64,000 bases of DNA from JBMNMS01 sp050953445 (GCA_050953445.1 JBMNMS010000001.1:1-64000), one strand, 5' to 3'. Positions 16,429 to 25,290 are shown, counted from the stretch's first letter. Program-made: numbers and translations. Notes: generated by a model from the letters alone, not told the origin.

Positions 16429-18052
16429 CTTCAACACCTCCACCTATCCTATATCGGAAAGCAAAATTTTTGATGTAAAGGCTCTCTTCTTCCGTTAATC
16501 CATATAGTGCATTAATATAGTCATCGATTTCATGAATTTCTTCAACACACTCTTTATGTTTATATTCATACTCTGTTTGCTTTGTCCCTACATACTTTTT
16601 TGTTTCTTCAAGCTTTTGCTCAAGTTGCATAGCTAATCTATTGGTTGCATTGAAATCAGGATTATCTGGAACGGTAAAACCTATCAATTCTTTCCTAGTT
16701 ATGTGCCAGCAATCTGATACACAAATCCAGTACCACCAAAACAAAGATGAATTCAACAAACACATGACATAGTTGGCCATTTCTTCATTTTTACAATTGT
16801 ACTGCTTGTATTCTCCACCATTATGCTTGTTGATAAAAGCTTTTATCCAAAAAGTAGCTCTCATATTTAAGTAAATAGGTCCATCACCGTCTTCTTCTAA
16901 TATGTCTATCAAACGCATTTGATTTCTTATAACTTTTTGATATACGTTATTATCTGTTTTCGTTCCCAACTTTGGGATATAGCCATCTGTTAAAAATAAA
17001 TTTCTTACCACTTCTACAGTATTGAGTAATTCTGGTCTTTCCTCACTGTACCAGTAGCGATAATTACTTGTAAATATTGTTTTTTCAGTATTTTTATTTC
17101 TGCCGATTAAAATACATAATTTTTGATGTACCGATGTAAACAAACAATCGGGTCTATCTGAATAACTTAATATATATTGTTCAGGCACGATAGAATAAAG
17201 AACATCCCTGATTTTAGACATTCTAGGAGTTGAAACATAAGAAAGAGGAATTACAAACCCAATAGAGCCATTTGGCTTAAGGTGTCTTCCTGCATTTTCT
17301 AATACATTTGCATATATATTACCGTATTTATTTTCTGGGGATAATCCACTCTTTGAGTCTTCAACATAAGGAGGATTTCCCACAATAATATCATAACGTT
17401 TCTCTAAATTTGGAGCTGTCTGAACAAAATCATAATTCTCAAAAGAGTTATTCAATACCATCCCTAGTCCCATAACTTTTGATACACCTTGTCGTTGTAA
17501 TGCGCATAAAAACAATCTAATTTTCGTTATTATTACTGAATCAATATTAAGATCGTTCCCTTTTATTGTGCTAACAATTTTCTTAAGATTACCTTTACTA
17601 ATATTTGTTTTATGTAAATCTAATAAGTCTAATTTTATCTCCAATGCCGCAAGAAGGAACTCACCAGATCCACAAGTAGGGTCATATACTGTTTTATTGA
17701 AACAAAATGAATTATAGGGAATACCATTTAAGTCCAACACATGTAATCCATTAGGTTTCAACTTTCCACAAGCTGATTTTATAGAATTTATTAATATAAA
17801 TCTCACAACATCAATTGGGGTATAGTAAACTCCCTTTATTTTTCTTGTCGATTCCTTTTCGTTTAAGGACGATAAAGTTTTTTGGATACTCTCATATGAG
17901 TATAAAGTATCATCTTTTTCAAACTCTATTTCATCAACACCTGCTATAACTGATATTTCATTAATAAGGTTCCTATAATCTACTTTACTATAATTTTGAG
18001 ATAAATAATTGCAAGTAATTTTTAATGCCTCTTCTATCATTTCACTTATCAT
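16415..18052 (-). CDS. N6-adenine DNA methyltransferase (gamma type)
   Basis: Protein of 545 residues. Motif I DPTCGSGEF (124-132) and the catalytic NPPY (226-229, followed by VED) mark an amino-methyltransferase of the Eco57I/TaqI-like gamma order. The C-terminal 220 residues form a target-recognition-like region (CVSDCWHITRKELIGFTVPD) and a coiled-coil end. No nuclease motif precedes motif I, so it is a methylase only, not a type IIG fusion. It is the second gene of the operon, before the cytosine methylase. Having one m6A and one m5C enzyme could protect the two strands of an asymmetric site with different marks. Confidence 0.9.
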   Translation of the reverse strand: MISEMIEEALKITCNYLSQNYSKVDYRNLINEISVIAGVDEIEFEKDDTLYSYESIQKTLSSLNEKESTRKIKGVYYTPIDVVRFILINSIKSACGKLKPNGLHVLDLNGIPYNSFCFNKTVYDPTCGSGEFLLAALEIKLDLLDLHKTNISKGNLKKIVSTIKGNDLNIDSVIITKIRLFLCALQRQGVSKVMGLGMVLNNSFENYDFVQTAPNLEKRYDIIVGNPPYVEDSKSGLSPENKYGNIYANVLENAGRHLKPNGSIGFVIPLSYVSTPRMSKIRDVLYSIVPEQYILSYSDRPDCLFTSVHQKLCILIGRNKNTEKTIFTSNYRYWYSEERPELLNTVEVVRNLFLTDGYIPKLGTKTDNNVYQKVIRNQMRLIDILEEDGDGPIYLNMRATFWIKAFINKHNGGEYKQYNCKNEEMANYVMCLLNSSLFWWYWICVSDCWHITRKELIGFTVPDNPDFNATNRLAMQLEQKLEETKKYVGTKQTEYEYKHKECVEEIHEIDDYINALYGLTEEESLYIKNFAFRYRIGGGVEDECN

Positions 18053-18074
18053 TTTTGCTTACACCGCCTGCTGA

Positions 18075-18269
18075 TTATTCTATTGCACTTTTCCCGCTTT
18101 TAACCCATTCATCTAATTCAGAGTACTTAAATTTCCACTGCTTTCCAATTTTATGAGCGGGTATACCATTTTTCTTTTTAATCCAAGTTCGTAAAGTCAC
18201 AGGTTTTACACCTAAATACTCTGCAGCCTCATCAATATTTATCCAGCTCTCACTGACTTGTTCACTCAT
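18075..18269 (-). CDS. Excisionase-like HTH protein heading the R-M operon
   Basis: Protein of 64 residues with an HTH_17/excisionase-type winged helix: SWINIDEAAEYLGVKPVTLRTWI, then GIPAHKIGKQWKFKYSELDEWV. It is the first gene of the restriction-modification operon, 22 bases before the adenine methylase. It could be a control protein for the operon or a methylase partner. It is less likely a true excisionase, since no integrase is near. The start at 18269 has GAGGTG nine bases upstream. Confidence 0.8.
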   Translation of the reverse strand: MSEQVSESWINIDEAAEYLGVKPVTLRTWIKKKNGIPAHKIGKQWKFKYSELDEWVKSGKSAIE

Positions 18270-18319
18270 TTTATGTTTCACCTCAATGTACCTGTAATTT
18301 GGCAACAAAATACAAGCCT

Positions 18320-18348
18320 ATTATACTATACAACAAACAGTCTTTCAA
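18320..18348 (-). promoter_or_regulatory. Promoter of the R-M operon
   Basis: On the minus strand TTGAAA (18348-18343), 17 bases, TATAAT (18325-18320), about 50 bases before the HTH start. Upstream, GATATT-CATT-AATATC (18379-18394) is a perfect inverted repeat, and TGATATT occurs again at 18358-18364, 20 bases from the copy at 18378-18384. These could be operators for the HTH protein. Confidence 0.7.
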
Positions 18349-18411
18349 TATATTTAGTGATATTTCTTTATACTTATTGATATTCATTAATATCCATTTG
18401 CTAGTTTTCCA

Positions 18412-18453
18412 GAAAAAAATAACAGATAAACTCTTGTAAGAATTATCTGTTAT
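18412..18453 (-). terminator. Intrinsic terminator of the orphan nuclease gene
   Basis: Perfect 11-bp stem ATAACAGATAA (18419-18429) with TTATCTGTTAT (18443-18453). On the minus strand it is followed directly by a T-rich tract (18418 downward). It isolates the upstream 195-residue gene from the R-M operon. Confidence 0.85.
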
Positions 18454-18463
18454 CGGTTCTTTT

Positions 18464-19051
18464 TTAATTAAACATATTAATTAACAATCTGATATTAGTT
18501 AGATTATCTAATGGTATAGCCTTACAATCAAACTCACCCAAATTAATTGTTCTTCTATTCCTTAGTTCATCGTAGGTACAGAAACCTCTAATTGTAGCTC
18601 TAGTAAATGTATCCCGATTAATCAATCTATAATCATTCACTCTTATAGGACACTCAAATTTTATACCAACATAATAATTTTTAGGATTATTTATAAATTG
18701 GTCAATAGGTACAACTAAGTTACGATGATTATTAAATACTGCAGCTTTTATATCTATGGTTCTTCCACTTGGGAGACAAAAATCAAAATCATCTACATTT
18801 TCTTGTCCCTCAAATATTAAAAACATATCATCAATATTTACGAAAATACCGTTTGCTTTTAGATATTCATTAAAACATACTTCAGCAAGTTTTCCCACAT
18901 AAGTTCGATTAATTCGAATAGTATTTCTTTCATTAATATCTCTAACATTTGCAGGATGCATTCTATCAAATTGATTATTCTGCATTATTATATTCGTCGA
19001 AAACTCATATGCTATATTTCTCATTTCTTGTGTTATATTAATAGTCGTCAT
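18464..19051 (-). CDS. Probable PD-(D/E)XK nuclease, orphan
   Basis: Protein of 195 residues that I do not recognise at family level. The arrangement G53-x3-E57 (YVGKLAEVCFNEYL), D90 (DDFDFCLPSG), then D100-x-K102 (TIDIKAA) fits a PD-(D/E)XK nuclease core, followed by beta strands (NLVVPIDQF, YYVGIKF). Size and context suggest a type II-like restriction enzyme or a DNA-damage nuclease. It has its own promoter and terminator and is the element gene closest to the chromosomal junction. It is very rich in Asn and Ile, in line with the AT-rich DNA of the cargo. Confidence 0.62.
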   Translation of the reverse strand: MTTINITQEMRNIAYEFSTNIIMQNNQFDRMHPANVRDINERNTIRINRTYVGKLAEVCFNEYLKANGIFVNIDDMFLIFEGQENVDDFDFCLPSGRTIDIKAAVFNNHRNLVVPIDQFINNPKNYYVGIKFECPIRVNDYRLINRDTFTRATIRGFCTYDELRNRRTINLGEFDCKAIPLDNLTNIRLLINMFN

Positions 19052-19387
19052 GCAATCACCCTTTCTACTTATGGAATATATTAACTATATTATATGATAG
19101 GGTTTTATGACTTTACAATGTATATTAATATTTTGTATCTGTTAATAGCCTAGTTTGATATTATGAAATCTGTTTATTTTGCCAGTTACCAATTGTCATC
19201 TATCCTATCTACACAACCCTCTAAAATCATCTAACTTATCTACTCAACCTTAAGCCAATTATTACTGTGGATATGTTTCCTCAATACATAAAAACAGGAG
19301 TTTCCAAGGTCAAAAAGTACCAATATACTTCAGGCACAAAATCTTCCAAACCTGAAAACCCTTTATTTATCAGTATTTTGAATACTC
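19052..19387. other. Element-chromosome boundary region
   Basis: AT-rich gap between the orphan nuclease and rumA. It holds the promoter of the nuclease (19089-19118) and a small AGTATT-TTG-AATACT hairpin (19372-19386) just past the rumA stop. The rest (about 19130-19370) has no gene, tRNA or strong structure that I can see. It probably is the end of the integrated element. Confidence 0.5.
19089..19118 (-). promoter_or_regulatory. Promoter of the orphan nuclease
   Basis: Minus-strand TTGTAA (19118-19113), 18 bases, TATAAT (19094-19089), about 37 bases before the ATG at 19051. Confidence 0.55.
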
Positions 19388-20563
19388 CTATTTCTCCACC
19401 CTTGACATCAATACCACGCACTCAACGTGCCTTGTCATGGGGAAGTTATCATAAGCCTTAATCTTGCTTACCTTATAACCCCTCTCCGTAGCTGCCACCA
19501 GGTTTTCCGCCATAGTTTTAGGGTTGCACGAAATATATAAAATCTGGTCTACCCGATAGTCCAATATTTTACCCATAGCTTTGGGTGCAATACCCGCCCT
19601 CGGAGGATCCACCACTATCACATCCGGTTTCCCCTCAATATCATTTAATACTTTAAGCACATCCCCTTCAATAAAACGGCAATTCTCCAGGCCATTCAAC
19701 TGCGCATTCTCCCTGGCAGCGGCTACTGAATCACCGTTTAACTCAACCCCTATTGCCTGTCCCGCATGCATGGCAACAGCCTGTGTTATAGTTCCGGTCC
19801 CGCAGTACAAATCAAAAACCCGTTTGCCGGTTACATCGCCTATTAGTGACAACGCTTCCGTATACAGCCTTTCCACTGCCTCCACATTTGTTTGAAAAAA
19901 GGAAAAGGCACTAACCTTAAATTTAAGCCCCATTATTTCTTCCATGTAATAATCCCGGCCTTCCAATACCTTTAAGTGATCGCAATTAACGCCATCACCC
20001 AACCTATCATTAAAGGTACGCAATATGCCCACCACCCTATTTTTCAGCGGCAAACCGCGTATCATCGATAAGTACCCTTCCTCATCAAAATCGGAGGACG
20101 ATCCATTTTTATGGGATGCCGTTACTATGTTTATAAGCAATTCCCCAGTTCTAACACCCTTTCTCAAAACCAGATTTCTTAGCAATCCCTCATGGCTTTT
20201 CTTATGATAAAATGGATAACCTTTCTCTCTGGCAAAATCCAAAGTGCCTTTCAGGATTATATTAAAATCCTGATCCACAATCTGACAATGATCGGTGGTA
20301 ATAATCGACATAAAACGACCTTGGCGATGAAGGCCAAGGGTTAACTCTCCTCCCTTAACCTCATCGCCAAAGGTATACTCCATTTTATTACGATATTCAT
20401 ACTGACTTGGGCTGCCCTCTATTCCTAAAAACTCCTCCCACTTTACGTTTTGCTCTTGAAGATACATCAACACCTGTCGTCCCTTCAATTCAACCTGCTC
20501 ATCATAAGGAATCCCCTGGTAGATGCATCCCCCACAATCACCATAGTGTTTACATATTTCCAT
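19388..20563 (-). CDS. rumA: TrmA/RumA-family RNA m5U methyltransferase
   Basis: Protein of 391 residues that methylates uracil C5 in 23S rRNA (or tRNA) using S-adenosylmethionine. Visible: the N-terminal Fe-S Cys pattern CKHYGDCGGC, FFQTN, the methylase motif I FDLYCGTGTITQ, VDPPRAG, and the catalytic Cys in YISCNPKT. It lacks the N-terminal TRAM domain found in longer members. The ATG at 20563 has AAGGAG about nine bases upstream; a GTG at 20584 lies before that site. Its last codons (RHVECVVLM) hold the integration core, and only about ten C-terminal residues lie beyond it. Confidence 0.92.
   Translation of the reverse strand: MEICKHYGDCGGCIYQGIPYDEQVELKGRQVLMYLQEQNVKWEEFLGIEGSPSQYEYRNKMEYTFGDEVKGGELTLGLHRQGRFMSIITTDHCQIVDQDFNIILKGTLDFAREKGYPFYHKKSHEGLLRNLVLRKGVRTGELLINIVTASHKNGSSSDFDEEGYLSMIRGLPLKNRVVGILRTFNDRLGDGVNCDHLKVLEGRDYYMEEIMGLKFKVSAFSFFQTNVEAVERLYTEALSLIGDVTGKRVFDLYCGTGTITQAVAMHAGQAIGVELNGDSVAAARENAQLNGLENCRFIEGDVLKVLNDIEGKPDVIVVDPPRAGIAPKAMGKILDYRVDQILYISCNPKTMAENLVAATERGYKVSKIKAYDNFPMTRHVECVVLMSRVEK
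19417..19429 (-). other. Putative att core in the rumA 3' end
   Basis: On the minus strand the sequence is CACGTTGAGTGCG, encoding HVEC near the C-terminus of RumA. I recall CACGTGGAGTGCG-like cores in the rum gene as the target of large-serine-recombinase ICEs and prophages in streptococci and related Firmicutes. The mobile-element genes lie just downstream of it, as expected for one junction. The partner junction is outside the window. Confidence 0.6.
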
Positions 20564-20602
20564 TTGAACCAGCTCCTTTATCACATTATCCCTATTTCCC
20601 CA

Positions 20603-21529
20603 TCACCATTTCATTTGCTCCAATTCATCCAGATTAAAGGGAGTCTCCTGATACACAAAATTTAACCAATTAGCAAAAAAAAGGTTTGCATGCCCGGTCC
20701 ATTTCACTTCAACCCGTTTAGTGGGATCATCATCCTTGAAATAATTAATTGGAACATCGATGGCTATACCTCTTTTTACATCCCTTTCGTATTCTAACTT
20801 TAATGTGTTCCAATCATACTCCTCATGTCCTTGAATGAAGATCCACCTTTTATTCTTAGTGGCTATGATATGAGCTCCTGCCTCCTCTGATTCTGCAAGA
20901 ATTCTCAATTCGGAAATCTGCTCAATATCCTTCTTTGATACCTGTGTGTTCCTGCTATGAGGTGCAAAGAATATTTCATCAAAGCCCCTTGTAAGCTCCG
21001 AAGTTCTATCCTTTACTGTATGCGGGAAAACACCAAATAATTTCTTTGGGAGAACATACTTTTCTATGCCATAATGGTGATACAAAGCCGCCTGCGCCCC
21101 CCAACAAATATGAATAGTGCTAAACACATTACCCTTTGTATAATCCATAATTCCCATTAACTCTTCCCAATAATCCACATCTTCAAAAGGTAAAAACTCA
21201 ACAGGAGCACCTGTTATTATCATGCCATCAAACCTTTCGTTTTTAATATGATCATAGGTTTCATAAAAACTGGCCATGTGATTAGGATCTGCATTTTTGG
21301 ATTCATGGCTATCCATAGTGAGAAGCTTCAACTCCACCTGAAGGGGTGTATTTGCAAGCATACGAATAAGCTGGGTCTCCGTAACCTCCTTCGTGGGCAT
21401 CAGATTCACTATGGCTATCCGCAAGGGCCGAATATCCTGGGCTTTTGCCCTTACCTCATTTATGACGAATACGTTTTCTGCCTTCAGTGTTTTATATGCT
21501 GGCAATCCTTTTGGAACAATAATAGGCAT
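20603..21529 (-). CDS. metAA: Homoserine O-acetyltransferase (MetA type)
   Basis: Protein of 308 residues of the MetA family, acylating homoserine at the start of methionine synthesis in the cytoplasm. The nucleophile is C142 (IHICWGAQA); a later His is in FIQGHEEYDW. Residue 111 is Glu (ITGAPVEFLPFEDV). In this family Glu111 goes with acetyl-CoA use and Gly111 with succinyl-CoA, so it should be an acetyltransferase despite the common 'succinyltransferase' label. It follows tgt by 18 bases, leaving no room for a SAM riboswitch directly before it. Confidence 0.93.
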   Translation of the reverse strand: MPIIVPKGLPAYKTLKAENVFVINEVRAKAQDIRPLRIAIVNLMPTKEVTETQLIRMLANTPLQVELKLLTMDSHESKNADPNHMASFYETYDHIKNERFDGMIITGAPVEFLPFEDVDYWEELMGIMDYTKGNVFSTIHICWGAQAALYHHYGIEKYVLPKKLFGVFPHTVKDRTSELTRGFDEIFFAPHSRNTQVSKKDIEQISELRILAESEEAGAHIIATKNKRWIFIQGHEEYDWNTLKLEYERDVKRGIAIDVPINYFKDDDPTKRVEVKWTGHANLFFANWLNFVYQETPFNLDELEQMKW

Positions 21530-21547
21530 TGCTTAACCTCCTTCAAA

Positions 21548-22666
21548 TTAATACTCACCGTACTTTGAATAAAATTCCTTCTTATACTCTGAAAACCGGC
21601 CCAATTCAAGGGCCTTACGCATTCGCTCCATAAGATGGACTAAAAAATGAAGGTTATGATTTGTAAGCAACATGGATGACAAAATTTCGTTTGCCTTATA
21701 AAGATGTCTCAGATATGCTCTGGAATAATTTTTACAGGTATAACAATCGCACTCCGGATCCAAAGGAGTAAAATCCCTTTCAAATTTAGCATTCTTTATG
21801 GATAACTGTCCATGTGATGTCAATGCGGCTCCATTTCTGGCAATCCGAGTAGGCAGAACACAGTCAAACATATCGACTCCCCTTTCCACCCCTTCGAACA
21901 GACAATCTGGGCTGCCGACCCCCATGAGATAACGAGGCTTATCCCAAGGCAGATGCTCAACGCAATGATCCAGGATATGATACATGATTTCCTTAGGTTC
22001 CCCCACCGATAAACCTCCTATTGCGTAGCCTGGTAGATCCATCTCCACAATTTCCATAGCGCTTTGATATCGTAAATCTACAAACATCCCTCCTTGCATG
22101 ATGCCAAACAGAGACTGTGTCTGTATATTTTTATGGGCCTCCTTACAACGTGCTAACCACCTGGTTGTTCTTTCAAGAGATTTCTTGACATATTCCTTAT
22201 CGGCGGGATAAGGAGGACATTCATCAAAGGCCATTATGATATCCGAACCTAAAGCATTCTGAACCTCAATGGATTTTTCCGGCGTAAATAAATGCTTCGA
22301 ACCATCGATGTGGGAAGAGAATTTTACCCCCTCTTCGGTTATCCTTCTCATGCTCCCCAAACTGAAGACCTGAAAACCACCGCTGTCTGTAAGAATAGCG
22401 CCATTCCAATTCATGAATTTATGAAGCCCACCGGCTTCCTTTATAATCTCATGTCCCGGACGCAGATAAAGGTGATAAGTATTGGAAAGGATTATGTCAG
22501 CACCCAATTCCCTTACCTGTTCAGGTCTCATGGCTTTGACGGTGGCAGCAGTGCCAACAGGCATAAATACAGGTGTTTCTATGATCCCGTGGGGCGTATG
22601 AATACGCCCGCGCCTGGCCCTGCTTTTTTCATCCTTCTTTATCAATTCATAGGTTATTCCATGCAT
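21548..22666 (-). CDS. tgt: Queuine tRNA-ribosyltransferase
   Basis: Protein of 372 residues that swaps guanine 34 for preQ1 in GUN-anticodon tRNAs. The first catalytic Asp is in ILTDSGGFQVFSLGS, the substrate loop in GIMQGGMF and GGLSVGEPKE, the second Asp in GVDMFDCVLPTR, and the zinc ligands in CDCYTCKNYSRAYLRHL. Length is usual. It follows queA after 157 bases in which I see no riboswitch. The ATG at 22666 has GAGG nine bases upstream. Confidence 0.96.
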   Translation of the reverse strand: MHGITYELIKKDEKSRARRGRIHTPHGIIETPVFMPVGTAATVKAMRPEQVRELGADIILSNTYHLYLRPGHEIIKEAGGLHKFMNWNGAILTDSGGFQVFSLGSMRRITEEGVKFSSHIDGSKHLFTPEKSIEVQNALGSDIIMAFDECPPYPADKEYVKKSLERTTRWLARCKEAHKNIQTQSLFGIMQGGMFVDLRYQSAMEIVEMDLPGYAIGGLSVGEPKEIMYHILDHCVEHLPWDKPRYLMGVGSPDCLFEGVERGVDMFDCVLPTRIARNGAALTSHGQLSIKNAKFERDFTPLDPECDCYTCKNYSRAYLRHLYKANEILSSMLLTNHNLHFLVHLMERMRKALELGRFSEYKKEFYSKYGEY

Positions 22667-22823
22667 TTTGTTGTTCCTCGTACTTTTTTACAACGGCTTT
22701 CCACTTTTATTTAAAAACGATCTACCGCCTATACCCTAACAATTATCTTCTGCAACCCGTTTGAAAATCGACATGCAGCAGAATACTTGCATTTTGATGC
22801 AGCACACCTTTGACACCACCTAA

Positions 22824-23858
22824 TCAGAGTATCAACATTGCATCCCCATAGCTGAAAAAACGATAACGCTGACTTATTGCCGTCTCATAGGCGTTTAGAA
22901 TCCTCTCCCTGCCGCACAAGGCGGACACCAGCATCAACAAAGTTGATTTAGGCAGATGAAAATTTGTCAGCAAGCAATCCACTATTTTAAAAGAATATCC
23001 CGGATATATGAAAATATCTGTACTGCCCCTACCTGCTTTAATTCTACCCCTTTCATCGCAAACACTTTCAAGGGTTCTAACAGAGGTTGTTCCTACCGAT
23101 ATAATTCTCCCTCCAGCCGCCTTTGCACTATTTATGACAATAGCATTTTTCTCATCTATTTCATATTCTTCAAAGTGCATTTTATGGTCTTCTAATCTAT
23201 CACATTGCACGGGACGAAAAGTGCCTATCCCCACATGCAAGGTGACATAGGCTATGTGAACACCTGCTCTTTCTATCCTTTCCAGCAAATCACCGGTAAA
23301 GTGAAGGCCAGCCGTTGGTGCCGCCACAGAACCATTCTCCCTGCAATAAACGGTCTGATACCTTACCTTGTCTTCCTCTTCGCTTTCCCTTTCGATGTAT
23401 GGAGGCAGAGGCATAACCCCCACATCATCCAATATATTCATAAAATCCCCTTCATGCTTAAAGGATACTATGCGAGTACCTCCTGGCCCATAATCGATAA
23501 TTTCTGCCTGTAAATGGGGATTTTCCGAGAAAATTATGGTATCCCCCGGCTTTATGCGCCTTCCGGGACGCACCATGGTTTCCCAAAGACCACCTTCCTT
23601 TTTCCCGGTCAAAAGAAACTCAACCTTGCCTCCCGTATCCTTTTTTGAACCAAGGAGTCTGGCTGGAATCACCCTTGAATCATTTAAGACCAGGCAATCC
23701 CCAGGCCTAAAATATTCGATGATATCCGAAAATAATCTATGCTCCATTTCCTCCCTGTCCCTATGGAGAACCAGCAGCTTAGAATGCTCCCTCTCCTCTG
23801 CCGGATGCTTGGCTATCAACTCCGTCGGCAGGTCATAATCAAACAAATCAACCTTCAC
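22824..23858 (-). CDS. queA: S-adenosylmethionine:tRNA ribosyltransferase-isomerase
   Basis: Protein of 344 residues that adds the epoxycyclopentane ring of queuosine from the ribosyl part of S-adenosylmethionine. Typical segments: FDYDLPTELIAKHP at the start, CLVLNDSRVIPARLLG, VAAPTAGLHFT, HVGIGTFRPV and NFHLPKSTLLMLVSA. It begins with GTG overlapping the stop of the SpoIID-like gene (TAGTG), with GAGG seven bases upstream. It pairs with tgt in the same operon. Confidence 0.96.
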   Translation of the reverse strand: MKVDLFDYDLPTELIAKHPAEEREHSKLLVLHRDREEMEHRLFSDIIEYFRPGDCLVLNDSRVIPARLLGSKKDTGGKVEFLLTGKKEGGLWETMVRPGRRIKPGDTIIFSENPHLQAEIIDYGPGGTRIVSFKHEGDFMNILDDVGVMPLPPYIERESEEEDKVRYQTVYCRENGSVAAPTAGLHFTGDLLERIERAGVHIAYVTLHVGIGTFRPVQCDRLEDHKMHFEEYEIDEKNAIVINSAKAAGGRIISVGTTSVRTLESVCDERGRIKAGRGSTDIFIYPGYSFKIVDCLLTNFHLPKSTLLMLVSALCGRERILNAYETAISQRYRFFSYGDAMLIL

Positions 23859-25261
23859 TACCTAACCTCAATATCGTTAAAGTAATAATGGAGTATCTGC
23901 ATATAATCGTATCCCTTCTTGCCCATAGCAATAACCCCATCCTGTGACATACCTACACCATGTCCATATCCAAGGCCGCTAAATACTGCAGCTCCATCCA
24001 CCGGATTAACGGGATCGTAATCCCCCCATTCCCTTTCACCAATCTCCAACCTGGCAGGTGTCACTTTTTTAACCGTATCCCCGTTGAATACATGCACATC
24101 CTCCACCGAAACCGCCCTTTTGACGCCGCCATGCCCTAACGCTACAATTTTCTCATCACAGAGGCTGGAATCCTTCATTCCCTTTATGGAAATCCTATAC
24201 GGCTGCTGCATTCCTTCCCCCCCATCCTGGGCGAGGACAAAATTCCTGGATTTAATTAGCGCACTGCCCAACACACTCCTGATGCTCTCTTTTTTAAGGC
24301 AAATGGTATCAGCCCCCCCTTTTATAATGAGTTCACTGATGCTCCCCATGGCATTCCTGCCTCCTACTGAAACGGAGAGAATTTCCCCCGGGTAAAACCC
24401 TGCCTCCTCCAACTTCTGCTTCAAGCTATCATATGCAATTGTTGCTGTCCAGGAATATCTGGGCGAATGGTCATCCCTTATTCCCCTTAAATGTCCCATT
24501 GCCTCATTCCAAACATCCTCACTGTTTTGTGTATATCCCCCACTGTTTTTTGAATAAAAGGCTACCACCGGCTTTCCCTTATGCCAAAGAATCTGGCCGG
24601 CAGTTTCCTCCACCGCCTTATTAGTTTTAGGATACTCATCCCCATAACCTCCATAGACCTGGCAATGGGTTGTACAGCAAACATCAAATCCCCATTCTTT
24701 ATGCCTATCGAAATTCTTGACTGCGAAGCTCCTTGCCGCCACCGCCTGGGCCTTCAATGATTCCAAAGGACTGGACTGGCTCAACTCGCGATGAAGCACA
24801 CCGCATACATATCTGTCTACAGAAAGGAAGTTAATAACGGTCATAAGTTCATTGTACTCATGGAACATCAAGCCACCCCGATAGGGCTTTCCGTCACAAC
24901 TTATAATCCCGATATCCTCCTCCCCTGCTGACATTAGGCATTGGTCTTTTTTCAAACCGGTGACCACCGCTTCACCTTCGCTATCCAAAAGACTTATAAT
25001 TCCGCAATCTAAGGATGCCACCAATGTCTTATGCTCTGACAGATCCCTTTCCTCTTTAAAACCACTCCTGGTTGCCGTTCCTATTACAAAACCCTCCGCA
25101 GCTGTCATTTTGCACTGGGTCACTCCCCCCACCCCATATTTCAAGCCTACCTTAATATAATCATTGCCATCGGCACCAAAGGCCCTTTCCCCCTGGGGAA
25201 ATAACAGGACAGCAAGGAAAAACAAACCGGTAATACCTAACACCTTTACAAACGATTTCAT
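23858..25261 (-). CDS. SpoIID/LytB-domain protein
   Basis: Protein of 467 residues with an N-terminal signal-like segment (about 4-25, VLGITGLFFLAVLLF) and a SpoIID domain: FLSVDRYVCGVLHRELSQSSPLESLKAQAVAARSFAV, CCTTHCQVYGG, then TAGQILWHKGKPVVAFYSKNSGG and, at the end, GLGYGHGVGMSQDG. SpoIID is a lytic transglycosylase that trims peptidoglycan during engulfment. This ruvB-adjacent paralogue is common in Clostridia and may act in sporulation or in vegetative wall turnover. It lies 29 bases after ruvB. Confidence 0.9.
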   Translation of the reverse strand: MKSFVKVLGITGLFFLAVLLFPQGERAFGADGNDYIKVGLKYGVGGVTQCKMTAAEGFVIGTATRSGFKEERDLSEHKTLVASLDCGIISLLDSEGEAVVTGLKKDQCLMSAGEEDIGIISCDGKPYRGGLMFHEYNELMTVINFLSVDRYVCGVLHRELSQSSPLESLKAQAVAARSFAVKNFDRHKEWGFDVCCTTHCQVYGGYGDEYPKTNKAVEETAGQILWHKGKPVVAFYSKNSGGYTQNSEDVWNEAMGHLRGIRDDHSPRYSWTATIAYDSLKQKLEEAGFYPGEILSVSVGGRNAMGSISELIIKGGADTICLKKESIRSVLGSALIKSRNFVLAQDGGEGMQQPYRISIKGMKDSSLCDEKIVALGHGGVKRAVSVEDVHVFNGDTVKKVTPARLEIGEREWGDYDPVNPVDGAAVFSGLGYGHGVGMSQDGVIAMGKKGYDYMQILHYYFNDIEVR

Positions 25262-25290
25262 AAAACACCTCGCAAAAATTATCTCAAATT

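Noticed and set aside
18075..18269. Excisionase role for the small HTH protein
   Set aside because: It heads the R-M operon under its promoter and no integrase gene is near, so operon control is more likely.
21530..21547. SAM riboswitch before metA
   Set aside because: metA follows tgt by 18 bases, so no space for an S-box.
22292..22714. Plus-strand open frame of 140 codons opposite tgt
   Set aside because: Antisense to a conserved enzyme; composition is that of a mirrored coding strand.
22667..22823. preQ1 riboswitch between queA and tgt
   Set aside because: No hairpin-pseudoknot with an A-rich tail was recognisable in these 157 bases.
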